Shown: in pieces, positions 1 to 11,865 of the stretch
Layout: every line of letters starts with the position of its first letter
Numbering within the stretch: the first letter of the stretch is position 1
Origin: Rotaria sp. Silwood1
Taxonomy: Eukaryota > Rotifera > Eurotatoria > Philodinida > Philodinidae
Length of the DNA: 64,000 nt
NCBI GenBank assembly: GCA_905250075.1
Contig: CAJNOP010000030.1
Coordinates: 1,360,539-1,424,538 of the forward strand
Direction: 5' to 3'
Notes under the pieces: generated by a model
Databases searched by the model: none
Told to the model about the DNA's origin: nothing
Seen by the model: the letters and a program-made list of their open reading frames with translations, nothing else
Position numbers and translations under genes: made by a program

Positions 1-2289
1 AAATTTTTTTTCGTCTTGTAATAAGTTCTATAAAGAATCTAAATCGTGATTTGAAGTTTTGACAGCAAAGAATTATAGACCAGAATGTTTTCATCAAAAT
101 GAGACGTTCTGAATCTCTCCACGACATTTTTTGACTGAGCTTTTCTTTTGGATGAGAAAGCTCTGTTTTATCGTCGTTCGTTGTCAAAACAAACTCTTAG
201 TATTGGATTTTGGGAATATAATGAGAAATTCAATTATCATACAACTTTGTTGGAAATAATTTTCTTTATTTAAATCACAATTTTGATTCTGTATAGCATC
301 TGTTGCAAAGACTAAAAATCAAATTTACACGAAGTTGAAGAATTCAGACGAACTGTTTATATACAGTAAGGAAACAGTCGCTGGTTTCATTAAACTTATA
401 GTACTATGAAAAGAATTCTTTACTCAACTTTTTACAAATGAATCATAATTCATTTTTCGATACTTCTCGAACACTAAACTGATATAAATATCAAAACATT
501 TGCTTAGTTTGTGAAAAGATGATGATTAATCATAGAATTCAACTTCCTATAGCACAAAGAGAGTAAAAAGAAAATGATGCGTATTTCATCAAGAATCACA
601 AGAGTTTATTCTGCATAGAACAAGGCACAATAAAATTAGTTATTTTTATTTCTAATACTTTATCTTGAAATAAATTCTAGCAAGAATAATAGTTATGATT
701 TCTTTTCCGTATAATTTAAATATAGTTTAATTTAATAGATTTGATTTATAATTTGAATTCCAATGACTCATTTCATATTTGACGTGTTATCAAAAGAAAA
801 AAAATTAGACATAAAAAAAAACTGTCAAAAGTGATTACGAAAATAGAAATCATTTTTTAGATTATAAACATGACATGAAAGAAGATAATTTTATTTGACA
901 CTAGTTTTTTAGTCAATTAATCTACAACCAATAAAAACTAAAAATATTTACAACTCTAAACATTAGATAAATAAGACAAGGTTTGATAAAAACGAAGAAT
1001 CATGTATCCATTTAGGTTAGAATTCAAGTATCCAATACAATTATTCTATCCAAATATAAATCAAAGAACAACATCGATTGAAAGATTTTATTTGGATAGT
1101 AACCATAAAAAAGCAAAAAAACTAGAATTTTGAAATGTGTTTGATAGTCAAATAGAAACATAAAGCGAAAGAAATATTTTTCAGCCTTGATGATTTAATA
1201 TAATATAACGTACACTATATGAAAAAAAAATTAATTAAAAATCAACATTAAAAATTATACTTTCCTTTCAAACAGAAGGCAATCGTTACATCGAAATCTC
1301 ATACAAAACAAACTACAAACGAAAAAGATTTAGATGATTTGACTCAATGTTTTATGGTAAACGAAATTAAATAGTAGATATATAATAATTTTGGTATCTT
1401 CTAAATTCATTTTGCTGTTTCTTAAAAATGAAATATTTATCTTTTTCATCAATCTCTAATCAACGATAAGATTTTTATTGCAAATGTGAACTATATACTA
1501 TAATTCATTATTATTTGTCTCATTAACAAATAGAAAGCATTGATAGTAAAAGTCAAATCATTATTTTGAATTCAAATATAAGTACTTCTCTTCAAACTGT
1601 TCTAAATAAAATATCAAATTAAAAGGAATATATTTAGTCATATATTTTATGAATTTATTGTTCTTTGAAGCTGTCAATAGTGTTACAAATCAAGAAACGT
1701 GCGTTTAAAATAACACTAAAAATATATCAATAAGCTTTTGCATATTTATTATTTCATAATTATTCCTTATTTTATAATGAATATCTTCATCATAAATGAA
1801 TTCTATTTTACTGTCTCATTTAATGATCATATTTCATTTCACATATCAAGTAAATCTTGTCGAAGGTCTTCACTACTATAAATATACATGCATCATTCGT
1901 CAACGATACCATTTACATGAACACTTGACATTTAAACAAACATACGAGATGCATCAATCTCTTGTTGAAATGATCATAGAAAAAGAAGAGAATATGCATG
2001 AAATTCTATTACTATTCTTTGCCTATCGAACGATTATCTACTTCAAATATTGCTTATTTTTAGAATATCTATAATACATATATATAGTTTTTTCTTTGTA
2101 TATAATGTTGTATAATATTAAGAATTGATTTTTGTAGGTAAATAGCAGTCCATATAAGAGAATATATTGAAAAGAAAGAAAAAAAAAGTGTTATACATCA
2201 AACAGAAGAAAGAAAAACTTTCGTTCGCAAAAATAATAAATATGAATCAAATTTGTTCCATTTCTTGCTATAATTTTACTAAGAGTAAT
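1..2289. other. AT-rich region upstream of the TM2 gene
   Basis: No convincing gene is visible. The sequence is about three-quarters A+T with many short A and T tracts and stop codons in all frames. One 92-codon ATG-initiated frame at 1796-2074 ends about 210 bases before the TM2 start. It has no signal peptide, domain or splice partner I can recognise, so it is not called. Confidence 0.5.
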
Positions 2290-2883
2290 ATGCATAAAAT
2301 AATTCATATTATTAACGTTATTTTCGTTTTATTAATTGTTTTGGGATATTGTCGTTTTGTACCTGAAAGAAATGAAGTTCATTTCGATCGAGTTTTATAT
2401 TCACGTCGATGGGGACGTTGGTGTACAGAAGATATCGAATGTGGTCGTGGTTTTTGTAAAGGTTACATATGTCAATGTTATCGTGGATATATAACATGGA
2501 GATTTATGGAAGTTTGTAATTATGAACAACGAACTAAATTAACAGCTTTTCTTGTTTCATTTTTTACTGGTATATTTGGTACTGATTGGTTTTTTTTATC
2601 AAGAGGTGAAGCTAGATATATTATTGCTGGTATTTTTAAATTAATTATTTCACTTGGATGTATTATTGGATGGCCTATAACTATTGTTGGCATATCGGAA
2701 AAAAGGTCTCGTCTTCGTATGACAGCTGAAGCTGTTAGTGTTATTCTTAGTGTTACATCATTTATATGGTGGTTAACTGATTGGATTAGAATTTTAGCTG
2801 ATGTATTTTATGATGGACATGGAGCACCGTTACAAACATGGGGATATAATTATTATTATGATAGAATTCTATATCGCCTATAA
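2290..2883 (+). CDS. TM2-domain membrane protein
   Basis: Single-exon frame of 197 residues from the ATG at 2290. An in-frame ATG at 2242 would add 16 residues, but 2290 places a hydrophobic signal-like segment (residues 5-19) at the N-terminus. A short cysteine-rich stretch follows (about residues 45-75, with CTEDIECGRGFC and ICQC). The TM2 domain spans about residues 82-170: a KLTAFLVSFF helix, the FGTDWFFLSRG turn, a second helix, a glycine-rich GIFKLI segment and the closing WWLTDWIRIL. TM2D proteins have this layout of signal peptide, Cys-rich ectodomain and two helices joined by a short loop with a conserved D-x-F/W-type motif. Animal members are linked to Notch signalling and phagocytosis; that role is family knowledge, not visible here. 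No introns, unlike several neighbours. Confidence 0.8.
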   Translation: MHKIIHIINVIFVLLIVLGYCRFVPERNEVHFDRVLYSRRWGRWCTEDIECGRGFCKGYICQCYRGYITWRFMEVCNYEQRTKLTAFLVSFFTGIFGTDWFFLSRGEARYIIAGIFKLIISLGCIIGWPITIVGISEKRSRLRMTAEAVSVILSVTSFIWWLTDWIRILADVFYDGHGAPLQTWGYNYYYDRILYRL

Positions 2884-3279
2884 ACTAAACGTATATTATT
2901 TTTTTAAAGCTTTTTCTTTAGTTCTGTTTTTTTTTACATAAACGAAAGGGAAAAAAAACTTCTAGCAAATTGTAAAAAACAAGACGTTATATGGATGAAT
3001 ATCAATATTGAAAGAACTATAATCAATCGTAACAAGACCAACTGTCGGAGTTTAAAAAGAAGATTTCATCGTATTCAATTCAGAAACAATGTTTATTTAG
3101 TTATGATTTGTTAGTAAATGCAGAAGTAAAATAAAACAAAATATTTATGTCGATGGTAGGATATATCTTAAATAAGATCATGATTGAATAATTTTGTTAA
3201 ATTTTTTTTCTGATAGTTGTTGACGAAGTAGACAAGAGAAAAGAGTTGACATCGGTGGTAACGAGTAAAAGAACGAACT
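2884..3279. other. Intergenic, TM2 gene to duplicated block
   Basis: AT-rich spacer. No open frame, RNA gene or clear repeat is seen. Confidence 0.5.
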
Positions 3280-3655
3280 AAGATAAATATCAGTTGATGA
3301 ATATATTTACGATAAAACTAAAAACTTCTTTTGAGGTATATTTGCGATGTTATTATTAAAAAAATAAAATGATGATCGCATAGGTACTTGTTTTTTTTCA
3401 GCAGTGCTGAAACAGATCTGGTTATATCATCACTATTAATATTGAAAAAATACCCTAAAACGATTCAAAGTGTTTTTGACAAGGTTTACTAATAGTTTTC
3501 ATTTGAATTTAGCCATCTGCTGATATTGACTTTGATAACTTGTCTCTTTCTTTTGTTATTTCGCTATGTCATATATATCAGTGGTTATATAATGTTTCAT
3601 AAAGTCCTCATTCACCTTAAACGCTTATATAATATTAACCTTGAATAAAAATCCC

Positions 3656-3663
3656 TATAAATA
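3656..3663 (+). promoter_or_regulatory. TATA box of lipocalin copy A
   Basis: TATAAATA lies 44 bp before the ATG, preceded by C residues (ccctataaatacagg). It is conserved in copy B at 9318-9325. Spacing fits a start site about 15 bp before the ATG, giving a very short leader. Confidence 0.5.
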
Positions 3664-3699
3664 CAGGAGACATTCAACATAACAATAATATCATTCATC

Positions 3700-4064
3700 A
3701 TGCTATTTTCAACTATCGTTTTCGCTCTTTTTTCATTTGCTAGTTTATCATTAGCAAAAGAATGTCCAAAAATTGTCACACAAAAAAATTTTGATGTCAC
3801 TAAAGTAAGTTTTTTTTAAAATTTATTTATTAATAAATTCAATTGATACAATTCATTGCCATTTAGTATGTTGGTTTATGGTATGAAGCTTATCGAAGTG
3901 ACATTGTTTTTGAAATTGGATCCAAATGTGTCAATGCAACATATACACCAAATCCTGATGGAACAGTAGGTGTATGGAATCAAGCAGTTAATTGGCTTGG
4001 TGATTATACGAGTATTCGAGGTACAGCTAAAGTAAAAAATGCTTCAGAACCTGGTGCATTTATT
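3700..4064 (+). CDS. Lipocalin (ApoD-like), copy A, cut by assembly gap
   Basis: Exon 1 is 3700-3804 (35 codons: a signal peptide ending LSLAKEC), intron 3805-3866 (62 bp, GT-AG), and exon 2 starts at 3867 and runs into the N gap at 4065. The lipocalin signature is intact as Y-V-G-L-W-Y-E-A-Y-R (G-x-W). Relative to copy B there are three visible protein changes: N for D at residue 30, V for F at residue 37, and V for I in the SDIVFE stretch. Sequence right of the gap (4378 on) does not match the 3' half of copy B. Either the rest of the gene lies in a mis-sized gap or the copy is truncated there. No stop or frameshift is seen in what is visible. Confidence 0.75.
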
Positions 4065-4377
4065 NNNNNNNNNNNNNNNNNNNNNNNNNNNNNNNNNNNN
4101 NNNNNNNNNNNNNNNNNNNNNNNNNNNNNNNNNNNNNNNNNNNNNNNNNNNNNNNNNNNNNNNNNNNNNNNNNNNNNNNNNNNNNNNNNNNNNNNNNNNN
4201 NNNNNNNNNNNNNNNNNNNNNNNNNNNNNNNNNNNNNNNNNNNNNNNNNNNNNNNNNNNNNNNNNNNNNNNNNNNNNNNNNNNNNNNNNNNNNNNNNNNN
4301 NNNNNNNNNNNNNNNNNNNNNNNNNNNNNNNNNNNNNNNNNNNNNNNNNNNNNNNNNNNNNNNNNNNNNNNNNNNNN
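4065..4377. other. Assembly gap (313 N)
   Basis: Run of N. It interrupts lipocalin copy A exactly where near-identical sequence would confuse an assembler. The missing part of the gene in copy B needs 352 bp, slightly more than this gap. Confidence 0.95.
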
Positions 4378-7300
4378 AAAAAATAGAACCTCTATATAAG
4401 CAGAAGATTGGCAATACAGAAACATGTACCTAAAATATCAAATCAACTTGATAGAATACCATCAAAACATCTATTAGAATATTTATTTATTAATTCTACA
4501 TATAAATAATTCTTGTGTTATGAAATCAAATTTAGATTTAATTAAAAAATAAATTGAATCATGAAAAGAACGTATATATGCTCTAGCATTAATCATATAT
4601 AGAAATTAATATATGATAAAGATATTAAATCAAAACAAATTCCAATAAGTTCATCATTAATCGGAATATTATCAGATATTTATATATAATCATGTGATCA
4701 AATCAATGATTAAGAATAAAAAAATTTTATTTATCATCAACGTCTAAATGGGACATTAAATAATGTAGCCATAGTACTTCACTCACTCTCATCATAGTTT
4801 AAGTATAAAGTCGAATGAAAACAAATTATTGGGTTTTTTTTCCTAATACTAATAATAAACGAATTTTCTTTTGAAATATTTAATAAATAACTAAACTATT
4901 CTTTGAAACTTCTCATGGCCTACCTATTTGAAAAATATCTCAGATGAATCTGCACTTATTCATCATTGATCAACTTCTTGTCTTATTATTATAATTCGTT
5001 ATTCTCATTATCCTACGGTTACAGCACGTTTTTTAATAGCAAATAGAATTGGAAAGTTTTATTTCAAATATGAATTTCAATTGATTAGAATTTTCTTTTA
5101 TTTTAATAGATCAATTAGTTGAATATCCTTATGTATATAATAGGACATGTTTAACAATTAGTTATCTTGCTTTAATAAAAAACAAAAACCTTATTCAATA
5201 AGATTGCTTTATATATTGAACAATTCCAATCATCAATTAATAGTCTACAATCAATTAATAGAAGTTAAAATATTGATACTAAATTAAGAACATATTTGAA
5301 TTAGTGTTCAATATATAGTCAATGATTTTATTTTCAATATGAATATTTTTTTAATCTTTTCATATAATATTTTACCTTAGTCAAACATTAAAAACAAGAT
5401 AAATATTGGGGAAAAAAACAAGAGTTTTTTTTTTTTCTAACACAATAGTTTATTCAATATATCAACGTTAGTTTAAAGAATAACAAGATATTTTAGTAAA
5501 TTAAATCAATGATCAATTAGATTCAACATTAATAATTAATAATGAAAAACGAACATCATCTGCTAAAACTTGCTCAACAATTTTTTTCAAAGTATAACGA
5601 TAGAAAAACAAATAAATTGTATTAGATTTTTTTTTCAATTAAATATATGCTCAATATAGATGGAACGAGAAAAATTAATCATCAATCATCTATTATTATT
5701 AAATATCCTACACTAACATGTCTATCGTGTTTATCAACAATCTTATCTATTTGATTATCCTATTGAAAGTATGTTTAATTATTGTTTTAGTTTTGTTTTT
5801 TTTCTTGGAGAGTTTCAGTTGAATAAAATAGATTTATTTTATAATCGGAAATTATTTCCAATGTTAAAACAGTCTATAGAAATAAATGATAGTCATGTTT
5901 TTTCTGGAAACTATTTTCCTGGCTATGAACGATCTATTGTACACTAGTGACATAACGAGAATTCTAACATTAGGAGGAGTCCGATGAATAGAATCAATTT
6001 GATCAAGGAAGATCTCAAAGGTTTAGTTCAACTTATTGAATAGATAGGAAAATGTTCACTATTAAATTGTTGAAACAAAACAATATGAAACATATTTACT
6101 GGAATCTGAAAATTCAAGGAGGAAGATTTTGTCGATATAGATTTATCAGTTCTAGTCCTATTCTTCCTTGGAATTTTTTTAAAGTCACTATATTCTAATG
6201 CGAAAAAACGGTTCATCTGTAAATCTCCTTGCTAAATTAATTCAAACAACAATTCATCTTTTAACAATATCTTAACCAATATCATCATTATAAAATTAAT
6301 TTCGATAAGAATTCTTTTATTAATCAATGTTGACGTTCTATCAATTGATTGACAAGACAGTTCAAGATTAGATTAGAAAATTAGCCTCCTCTTTTTTCAT
6401 TATTAATATTTTTTTTACAGAATATTTAATTATGTATATTAGGTGAATTACTTTCTACACTTTGATCATGTCGATATGGTAATAATGCATTTCTTATAGA
6501 TGTTTAATTAAATACTTTTACCAACTTATTAATAAATAGTCATGCATTTACAATAATAAGAATTCGATTATTAGAATATTCTATTCAATATAGCAGAACG
6601 TTTATATGTTCTTGCTAAACGTAGAAAAAGTAATAAATGATTGTAATAAATAAATTTTTTTTAAATGTGTATCTATGTAAAATAGATTATTCTAGCTCAT
6701 CTTCTAGATGAGAATGATTTTCGAATATTAAATTATCTTGAACAAGAACAAGAAAAACAAGAATTAAGAAAGAAACAGTAAATATTTCCAATAGAAATAA
6801 TTCTATAGAAGAGGAAAAAAAATCTGTTGTATTTTTTTAATGGTTTTATTTCGAATCGATAATGGCTTGATCGTTCTATCGATATTATATTTGAATTTGT
6901 TATCGATGATGATACAGGTGTTCGTCAAGCAGCTATTTGGACTTTTGCTAAGTATATATAATTGTAGAAATGTTAAATAGATAGTTTTATTTTTTTTCAC
7001 GAGAAAATCTGACAGTTTTATAATAAACGAATTCTATGGAGATATTTATTTTTCTAACATTTGACATGAATAACTCGATTTTATTGCCGTAAGATTAATT
7101 TCTATCTATTTATTTGTTTTATTTTAAGATTGTTGATCACAGTTCATATTTACTATGTTAATGATCAATAAATTATTTTCCTAAAAGTATTAATTCCTCT
7201 TGTCAATTTATATAATAAAATTGAACATTGATAATAACAATGAAATAGTTATGTTATTATATAAAATCATGATGTAGAATATAAAACAATATCATCTTTA

Positions 7301-8319
7301 TTAACTTTAATATTTAATCATTTAATGTTTTAAGACGAAGAATAATTCAACGATTTATTTGATAATTAATATGATTTATATAAGATGATGTTAATAATTT
7401 GAAATTATTAATCGATATGATGTTTATTATTTATTTTAAAATATATTCTTCTTAGTTAAAAATTGCTCAAATAAGGCAAATTATATCAATGATATATCAA
7501 TCAATTGAAAAAAATTTTCATTTTTCACTCAAGTAAAACGATTTGTTGTTTTAAATAAGATCAATGAAATTTTTGTTTTTTATTTATAGAATTGTTATCT
7601 ATATTTCCTTTTCTCTTGTTGAACATAGAAGTCCATCAAATTGACAAATATCAAAAATAAATTTGTCAACCTATTCATGGATTACCTCAACAAATAGAAA
7701 AAGAAATCTTTTCAAAGTAAGACAAATGATCGTTGAAGTTATTCGAACAATTGAGCTTTTTTATTTATAATGGACATCAATAAAACGTTTTTGTTTCGTC
7801 AATTTTCACTGAATATTTCGATATAGTTTGCTAGGTTTCCATCTCTTTCCCTTCTCTATTTATTGCAAAAAAATTTTCATTCATCAGATTTTTCCAGCAG
7901 AAGATCATTTTCTACCCTAGTCGAATATCTTGTAAGCAAGATCTTCATAAGATCTTGAAAAGATAATTTGTACGTGAATATCTTGGTTGTATCAGATAAA
8001 TCTGTATTTAAGATCTTGTCAAGATCATAGTCAAGATATCGTTTACGATTATTTTCTCACAAGATCCTGAGTAAAAGAGCGACATTATTAGTGTTTACAT
8101 GCTGACTAGTCATTCACCGTTTTTCAATGGAGAAAGAGCCATATATAAACAATGTGATTGAACATACAAAACATACATTTTCAACATAGTTTTTTTTTAG
8201 AACTATTTCTCGAGTGTTGATCATTCGAGAACATGCTAATCTCGATCGATGATTGAGAGAGGACTACTCTGAAGCAGTCTGACGGAGATTGAACCATCTC
8301 AAGATCAGGCAGATTCTAA
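4378..8319. other. AT-rich region with decayed sequence
   Basis: No intact gene. Long A/T runs, short frames only, and at least one relic of coding sequence (6863-6952, listed separately). Between about 7920 and 8075 the octamer AAGATCTT and partial forms of it recur several times, giving a short self-complementary stretch. I see no other organised structure. Confidence 0.4.
6863..6952 (+). pseudogene. Relic exon resembling a HEAT repeat
   Basis: Thirty open codons read WLDRSIDIIFEF followed by VIDDDTGVRQAAIWTFAK. The D-x-x-x-x-V-R-x-A-A-x-x-x-x-x pattern is typical of the second helix of HEAT repeats, as in importin-beta-like proteins. Flanking sequence is full of stops. The similarity is judged by eye from the motif alone, so both the family and the claim that this is a relic are tentative. 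Confidence 0.3.
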
Positions 8320-8940
8320 CGAGGGAACCTTTTCAGATGACACCCTCTGTTTTGATTCGTTCGTATCTCATTTAACCGAGTATATTGAGGTAGTAAAAAG
8401 GTTAAAGGGATTTTTTCCCATGTCTCTTTCTTCAAAAGTTATGGTCGTTTTATTGAATTTTCGACCCATTCTCAGGTATTTACGAAGAAATTAAAATAGG
8501 GAATTTTGACTTGATATTTCGTCCATAGATAGATCTAATGATCCTTAGAATATCCTGAAAATTTCAGCTAAAAAGAATGTTCCTTTCTTGAGATATTGAA
8601 TTTTCAAAAAACTAGTCGCCTGCCACAGACTGGTCACAAAAACCGAGTTCACTTGAAAATTCAATATCTCAAGAAAGGAACATTCTTTTTAGCTGAAACT
8701 TTCAGGATATTCTAAGGACCATTAGGTCTATCTATGGGCGAAATATCAAGTCAAAATTCCCTATTTTAATTTCTTCGTAAATACCTGAGAATGGGTCGAA
8801 AATTCAATAAAACGGCCATAACTTTTGAAGGAAGAGACATGGGGGAAAATCTCTTTAACCTTTTTACTAGCTCAATATACTCGGTTAAATGAGATACGAA
8901 GGAATCAAAACAGAGGGTGTCATCTAAAAAGGTTCCCTCG
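8320..8940. repeat. Foldback element 1 (621 bp, 288-bp arms)
   Basis: Left arm 8320-8607 is the reverse complement of right arm 8653-8940 with about a dozen mismatches; the loop is only 45 bp. The ends are CGAGGGAACC and GGTTCCCTCG. The flanks read TAA on the left and TAA on the right, compatible with a 3-bp target duplication. There is no coding capacity. Transcription of this block would give a long, almost perfect hairpin. The right edge coincides with the left edge of lipocalin duplication copy B. The arm contains GAATTTTGACTTGA at 8501, shared with the foldbacks at 25.4 and 42.7 kb. Confidence 0.9.
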
Positions 8941-9724
8941 TAAGATAAATATCAGTTGATGAATATATTTACAATAAAACTAAAAACTTCTTTCGAGGTA
9001 TATTTGCGATGTTATTATTAAAAAAATAAAATGATGATCGCATAGGTACTTGTTTTTTTTCAGCAGTGCTGAAACAGATATGGTTATATCATCACTATTA
9101 ATATTGAAAAAATACTCAAAAACGATTCAAAGTCTTTTTAACAAGGTATACTAATAGTTTTCATGCGAAGTTAGCCATCTGCTGATATTGACTTTGATAA
9201 CTTGTCTCTTTCTTTTGTCATTTTGCTATGTCATATATATCAGTGGTTATATAATGCTTCATAAAGTCCTCATTCACCTTCAACGCTTATATAATATTAA
9301 CCTTGAATAAAAATCCCTATAAATACAGGAGACATTCAACATAACAATAATATCATTCATCATGCTATTTTCAACTATCGTTTTCGCTCTTTTTTCATTT
9401 GCTAGTTTATCATTAGCAAAAGAATGTCCAAAAATTGTCACACAAAAAGATTTTGATGTCACTAAAGTAAGGTTTTTTTTAAATTTATTTATTAATAAAT
9501 TCAATTGATACAATTCATTGCCATTTAGTATTTTGGTTTATGGTATGAAGCTTATCGAAGTGATATTATTTTTGAAATTGGATCCAAATGTGTCAATGCA
9601 ACATATACACCAAATCCTGATGGAACAGTAGGTGTATGGAATCAAGCAGTTAATTGGCTTGGTGATTATACGAGTATTCGAGGTACAGCTAAAGTAAAAA
9701 ATGCTTCAGAACCTGGTGCATTTA
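8941..9724 (+). repeat. Segmental duplication, copy B (lipocalin 5' half)
   Basis: Counterpart of 3280-4064. Homology starts at the first base after foldback element 1 and continues into exon 2. Beyond 9724 the comparison is blocked by the gap in copy A. Confidence 0.9.
9318..9325 (+). promoter_or_regulatory. TATA box of lipocalin copy B
   Basis: TATAAATA 44 bp before the ATG, in the same context as copy A. Confidence 0.5.
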
Positions 9725-10076
9725 TTCTTACTTTTGATAATCCAAGTAAGAGTTTCTTTTTTTTCCCTAATGATTATTTCTATAATTGCTTATTCTCGTA
9801 GTACAAAAGGGTGACTATAATGTAATTAAATCGAATTACGTTGATTATGGTCTTGTCTATGTTTGTCGTACTATTCCAATTCTTGATATCAAACTTGAAT
9901 TTATTTGGTTACTTTCGTATGTATAAAAATATATTCAATTTGAATTTTATTAGTTTATTTATGATTTTAGACGAACAAAAACACTGTCACAATCAATTGT
10001 GAATGAATTGAAACAGATTCTTAGAGATATGGGTGCTAATGTTGACAGTGTGACACGTGTAGAACAAGACTGTTAA
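9362..10076 (+). CDS. Lipocalin (ApoD-like), copy B, complete
   Basis: Four exons: 9362-9466, 9529-9745, 9802-9916 and 9971-10076. All introns are 54-62 bp and GT-AG. The joined frame is 180 residues. Features in order: signal peptide (residues 1-19), first lipocalin block YFGLWYEAYR with the invariant G-x-W, a strand region with the Y-N-V-I-K-S-x-Y-V-D-Y core (the usual second lipocalin block), VYVCR, and the third block WLLSRTKTLS with its conserved Arg. Four cysteines (ECPK, KCVN, VCRT and the C-terminal EQDC) can form the two disulfides typical of ApoD. Such proteins are secreted carriers of small hydrophobic ligands. An AATAAA lies about 40 bp after the stop. The intron phases and the uninterrupted frame argue for a functional gene. 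Confidence 0.92.
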
Positions 10077-10816
10077 AAATTAATTTTTTTGTTAAAATTA
10101 TTTCGAAATTTTAATAAAGAAAAATTAGTATTATTATTCACTTTAATTTGCTTATGTATTTGGATGTTTGATTTCCATAACCTAAGAAACAAGTAATTAT
10201 TTGATGAATAGAATGTTAATCAACTGATTATAATCCATAATTTTGTAATGCCAATAATCAGATTTTTGCTGGGCTAACCTAGTCAAACTATTTTCCTAGT
10301 CGAGTTGAGGCAAGATATTTTTTTTTCACTTCTTCGTTTTCTTTGTTTTTTTACAAAGAATGTTAACAACCAATTTATCATGAAACGATATTTCGTTCCT
10401 AGTTTTTATGCACAGTAAAAAATAAAACAGCATTCTCTATCAACAGAAATCTAAACTTAAAGTTGTTTACGAGCAAAAATTATTTTTTTACTATTTAGAT
10501 TAATGTCTTATTGTACCTGTAAAATACACATGATGTAGTCTCATTAAAAGATCATCGTGAGACAACATATGTTCAACTGGTGCGGATGTAGCATAAACAC
10601 ATATGATTTTTCTAGAAAGCTTAGTGTAGGATTGAATTTTATATTTATACATTGAATTACTGTTGACTATAGCAAATAAAAAAAATTCTAAAATGTCTCG
10701 AAATGTTGCATAAACAAAACAAAATCTTCAAGAAGTAACTAATAAAACATTATTATATAGAGATACAATAATGCAAATGATATTTACAGAAAAGACAAAA
10801 GAAGTTCATTTTAAGT
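10077..10816. other. Intergenic between lipocalin and the minus-strand orphan
   Basis: Contains the lipocalin polyadenylation signal near 10114. Otherwise AT-rich sequence without recognisable features. The two flanking genes are convergent. Confidence 0.5.
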
Positions 10817-11484
10817 TCACTTATAGTAATAAATATCGGCGTAATCTTTTTTTGCAATTATTTTCGCATGTACTATTGATTTGATAACAACAAAAAGTGT
10901 CATTAATGTTAAACATATATTTATAATTAATAATAGAATTATAATGCTATGATGTACTAATAAATTACTGTTATTTTTCCATAACATCAATTTTACTCGT
11001 GTTAAATTGACAAATGAAGACCAAGGAAGAGAAGAAAGAGATAAACGGATATCATGCATAATTGTTGTATTATTATTCTTTATCTGTTGGTAATTAGTCA
11101 TATTTTTTAGTGACAGGAACTGATTACATTCACCTGAATAACAAAGTCGACCGAGACAGACACCTATCAATGATTGTAAACTCACTTGACATCTATTTAG
11201 ATATACTAAAACGAATGAAAATAATTTCATATACATAATATGATAATTTTATTGAAGATACTTGTTAGATTTGAGTTATTTGATGTACAACAATTGAGAT
11301 CGCATGAATTAAATATTGTATCAATATTGAGACTACTACTATCAATTATCGAAGTGTTAGTATCACACTGATAAAGATTAATATTTATTGAAGAATTGTT
11401 CGGATCATGAATGAATAAAGCAGTGGTGATATTAAACAATTGATGAGAAATTAAGAAAAAAAGTACAGTCAACTCAAGTTGCAT
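10817..11484 (-). CDS. Orphan single-pass membrane glycoprotein
   Basis: Two exons on the minus strand: 11484-11262 and 11205-10817, split by a 56-bp GT-AG intron that joins two otherwise separate open frames exactly in phase. The product is 203 residues. Residues 1-22 form a signal peptide (MQLELTVLFFLISHQLF). The ectodomain is rich in N-glycosylation sequons (NIT, NSS, NTS, NLT, NMT, NNT) and has about eight cysteines, including a CC pair. A long hydrophobic helix (IIILLLIINICLTLMTLFVV) lies near the C-terminus, followed by a short basic tail ending DYADIYYYK with several tyrosines. In-frame ATGs at 11514 and 11526 could extend the start by 10-14 residues. I recognise no family. The tyrosine-rich tail could be a signalling or sorting motif, but that is speculation. 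Confidence 0.6.
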
Positions 11485-11865
11485 ATCTTGTTTTTTTTTA
11501 TATTTGTGTCTCATAAAAAAAACCATGAAAGAATGACGTTGAAAGAAAAACAATTAAACGCTTTTCATTTCAGTATATGGTACAATAAGTATATACAATA
11601 CACGAGAACACAGCTGGCTATTGAATTGATGAGTTAAAAACATAATGGCAACGGATATAAATAGAAAAATAAAAACTTTCAATTTTATTTCAAATTATCT
11701 TTATTTCAAATCTAATGATATTCATATTATATATTTTCATCTTTCGAAATTATAAAATATCAATAAACTCTTTTTTTATATTCGGTTGTCAACGTGTATT
11801 TTATATATAATTATCTGCTTATTTTTTATATAAATTCTTTTGTTATTTTAAAAGAAAATCTATGA
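11485..11865. promoter_or_regulatory. Divergent promoter region
   Basis: This 381-bp AT-rich spacer separates the start codons of two divergently oriented genes. A TATATAA-like stretch lies at 11826-11834, about 35 bp before the plus-strand ATG. No other motif is identified. Confidence 0.35.

Larger units (their letters stand above)
3280..4064 (+). repeat. Segmental duplication, copy A (lipocalin 5' half)
   Basis: From 'taagataaatatcag' at about 3280 to the assembly gap at 4065 the sequence matches 8941-9724 base for base, apart from scattered substitutions and a few short indels. The block includes about 420 bp of upstream sequence plus exon 1, intron 1 and most of exon 2 of a lipocalin gene. 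Copies lie 5.66 kb apart in the same orientation. The intron is as well conserved as the exons, so the duplication is recent. Confidence 0.9.

Noticed and set aside
1796..2074. 92-codon frame before the TM2 gene
   Set aside because: No signal peptide, domain or intron support, and composition is like surrounding non-coding DNA. It could be a real short gene but I cannot support it.
7920..8075. Cluster of AAGATCTT-like words resembling a short repeat array
   Set aside because: Spacing is irregular and units are too short to distinguish from low-complexity palindromic sequence; not a CRISPR array, which would not be expected in a eukaryote.
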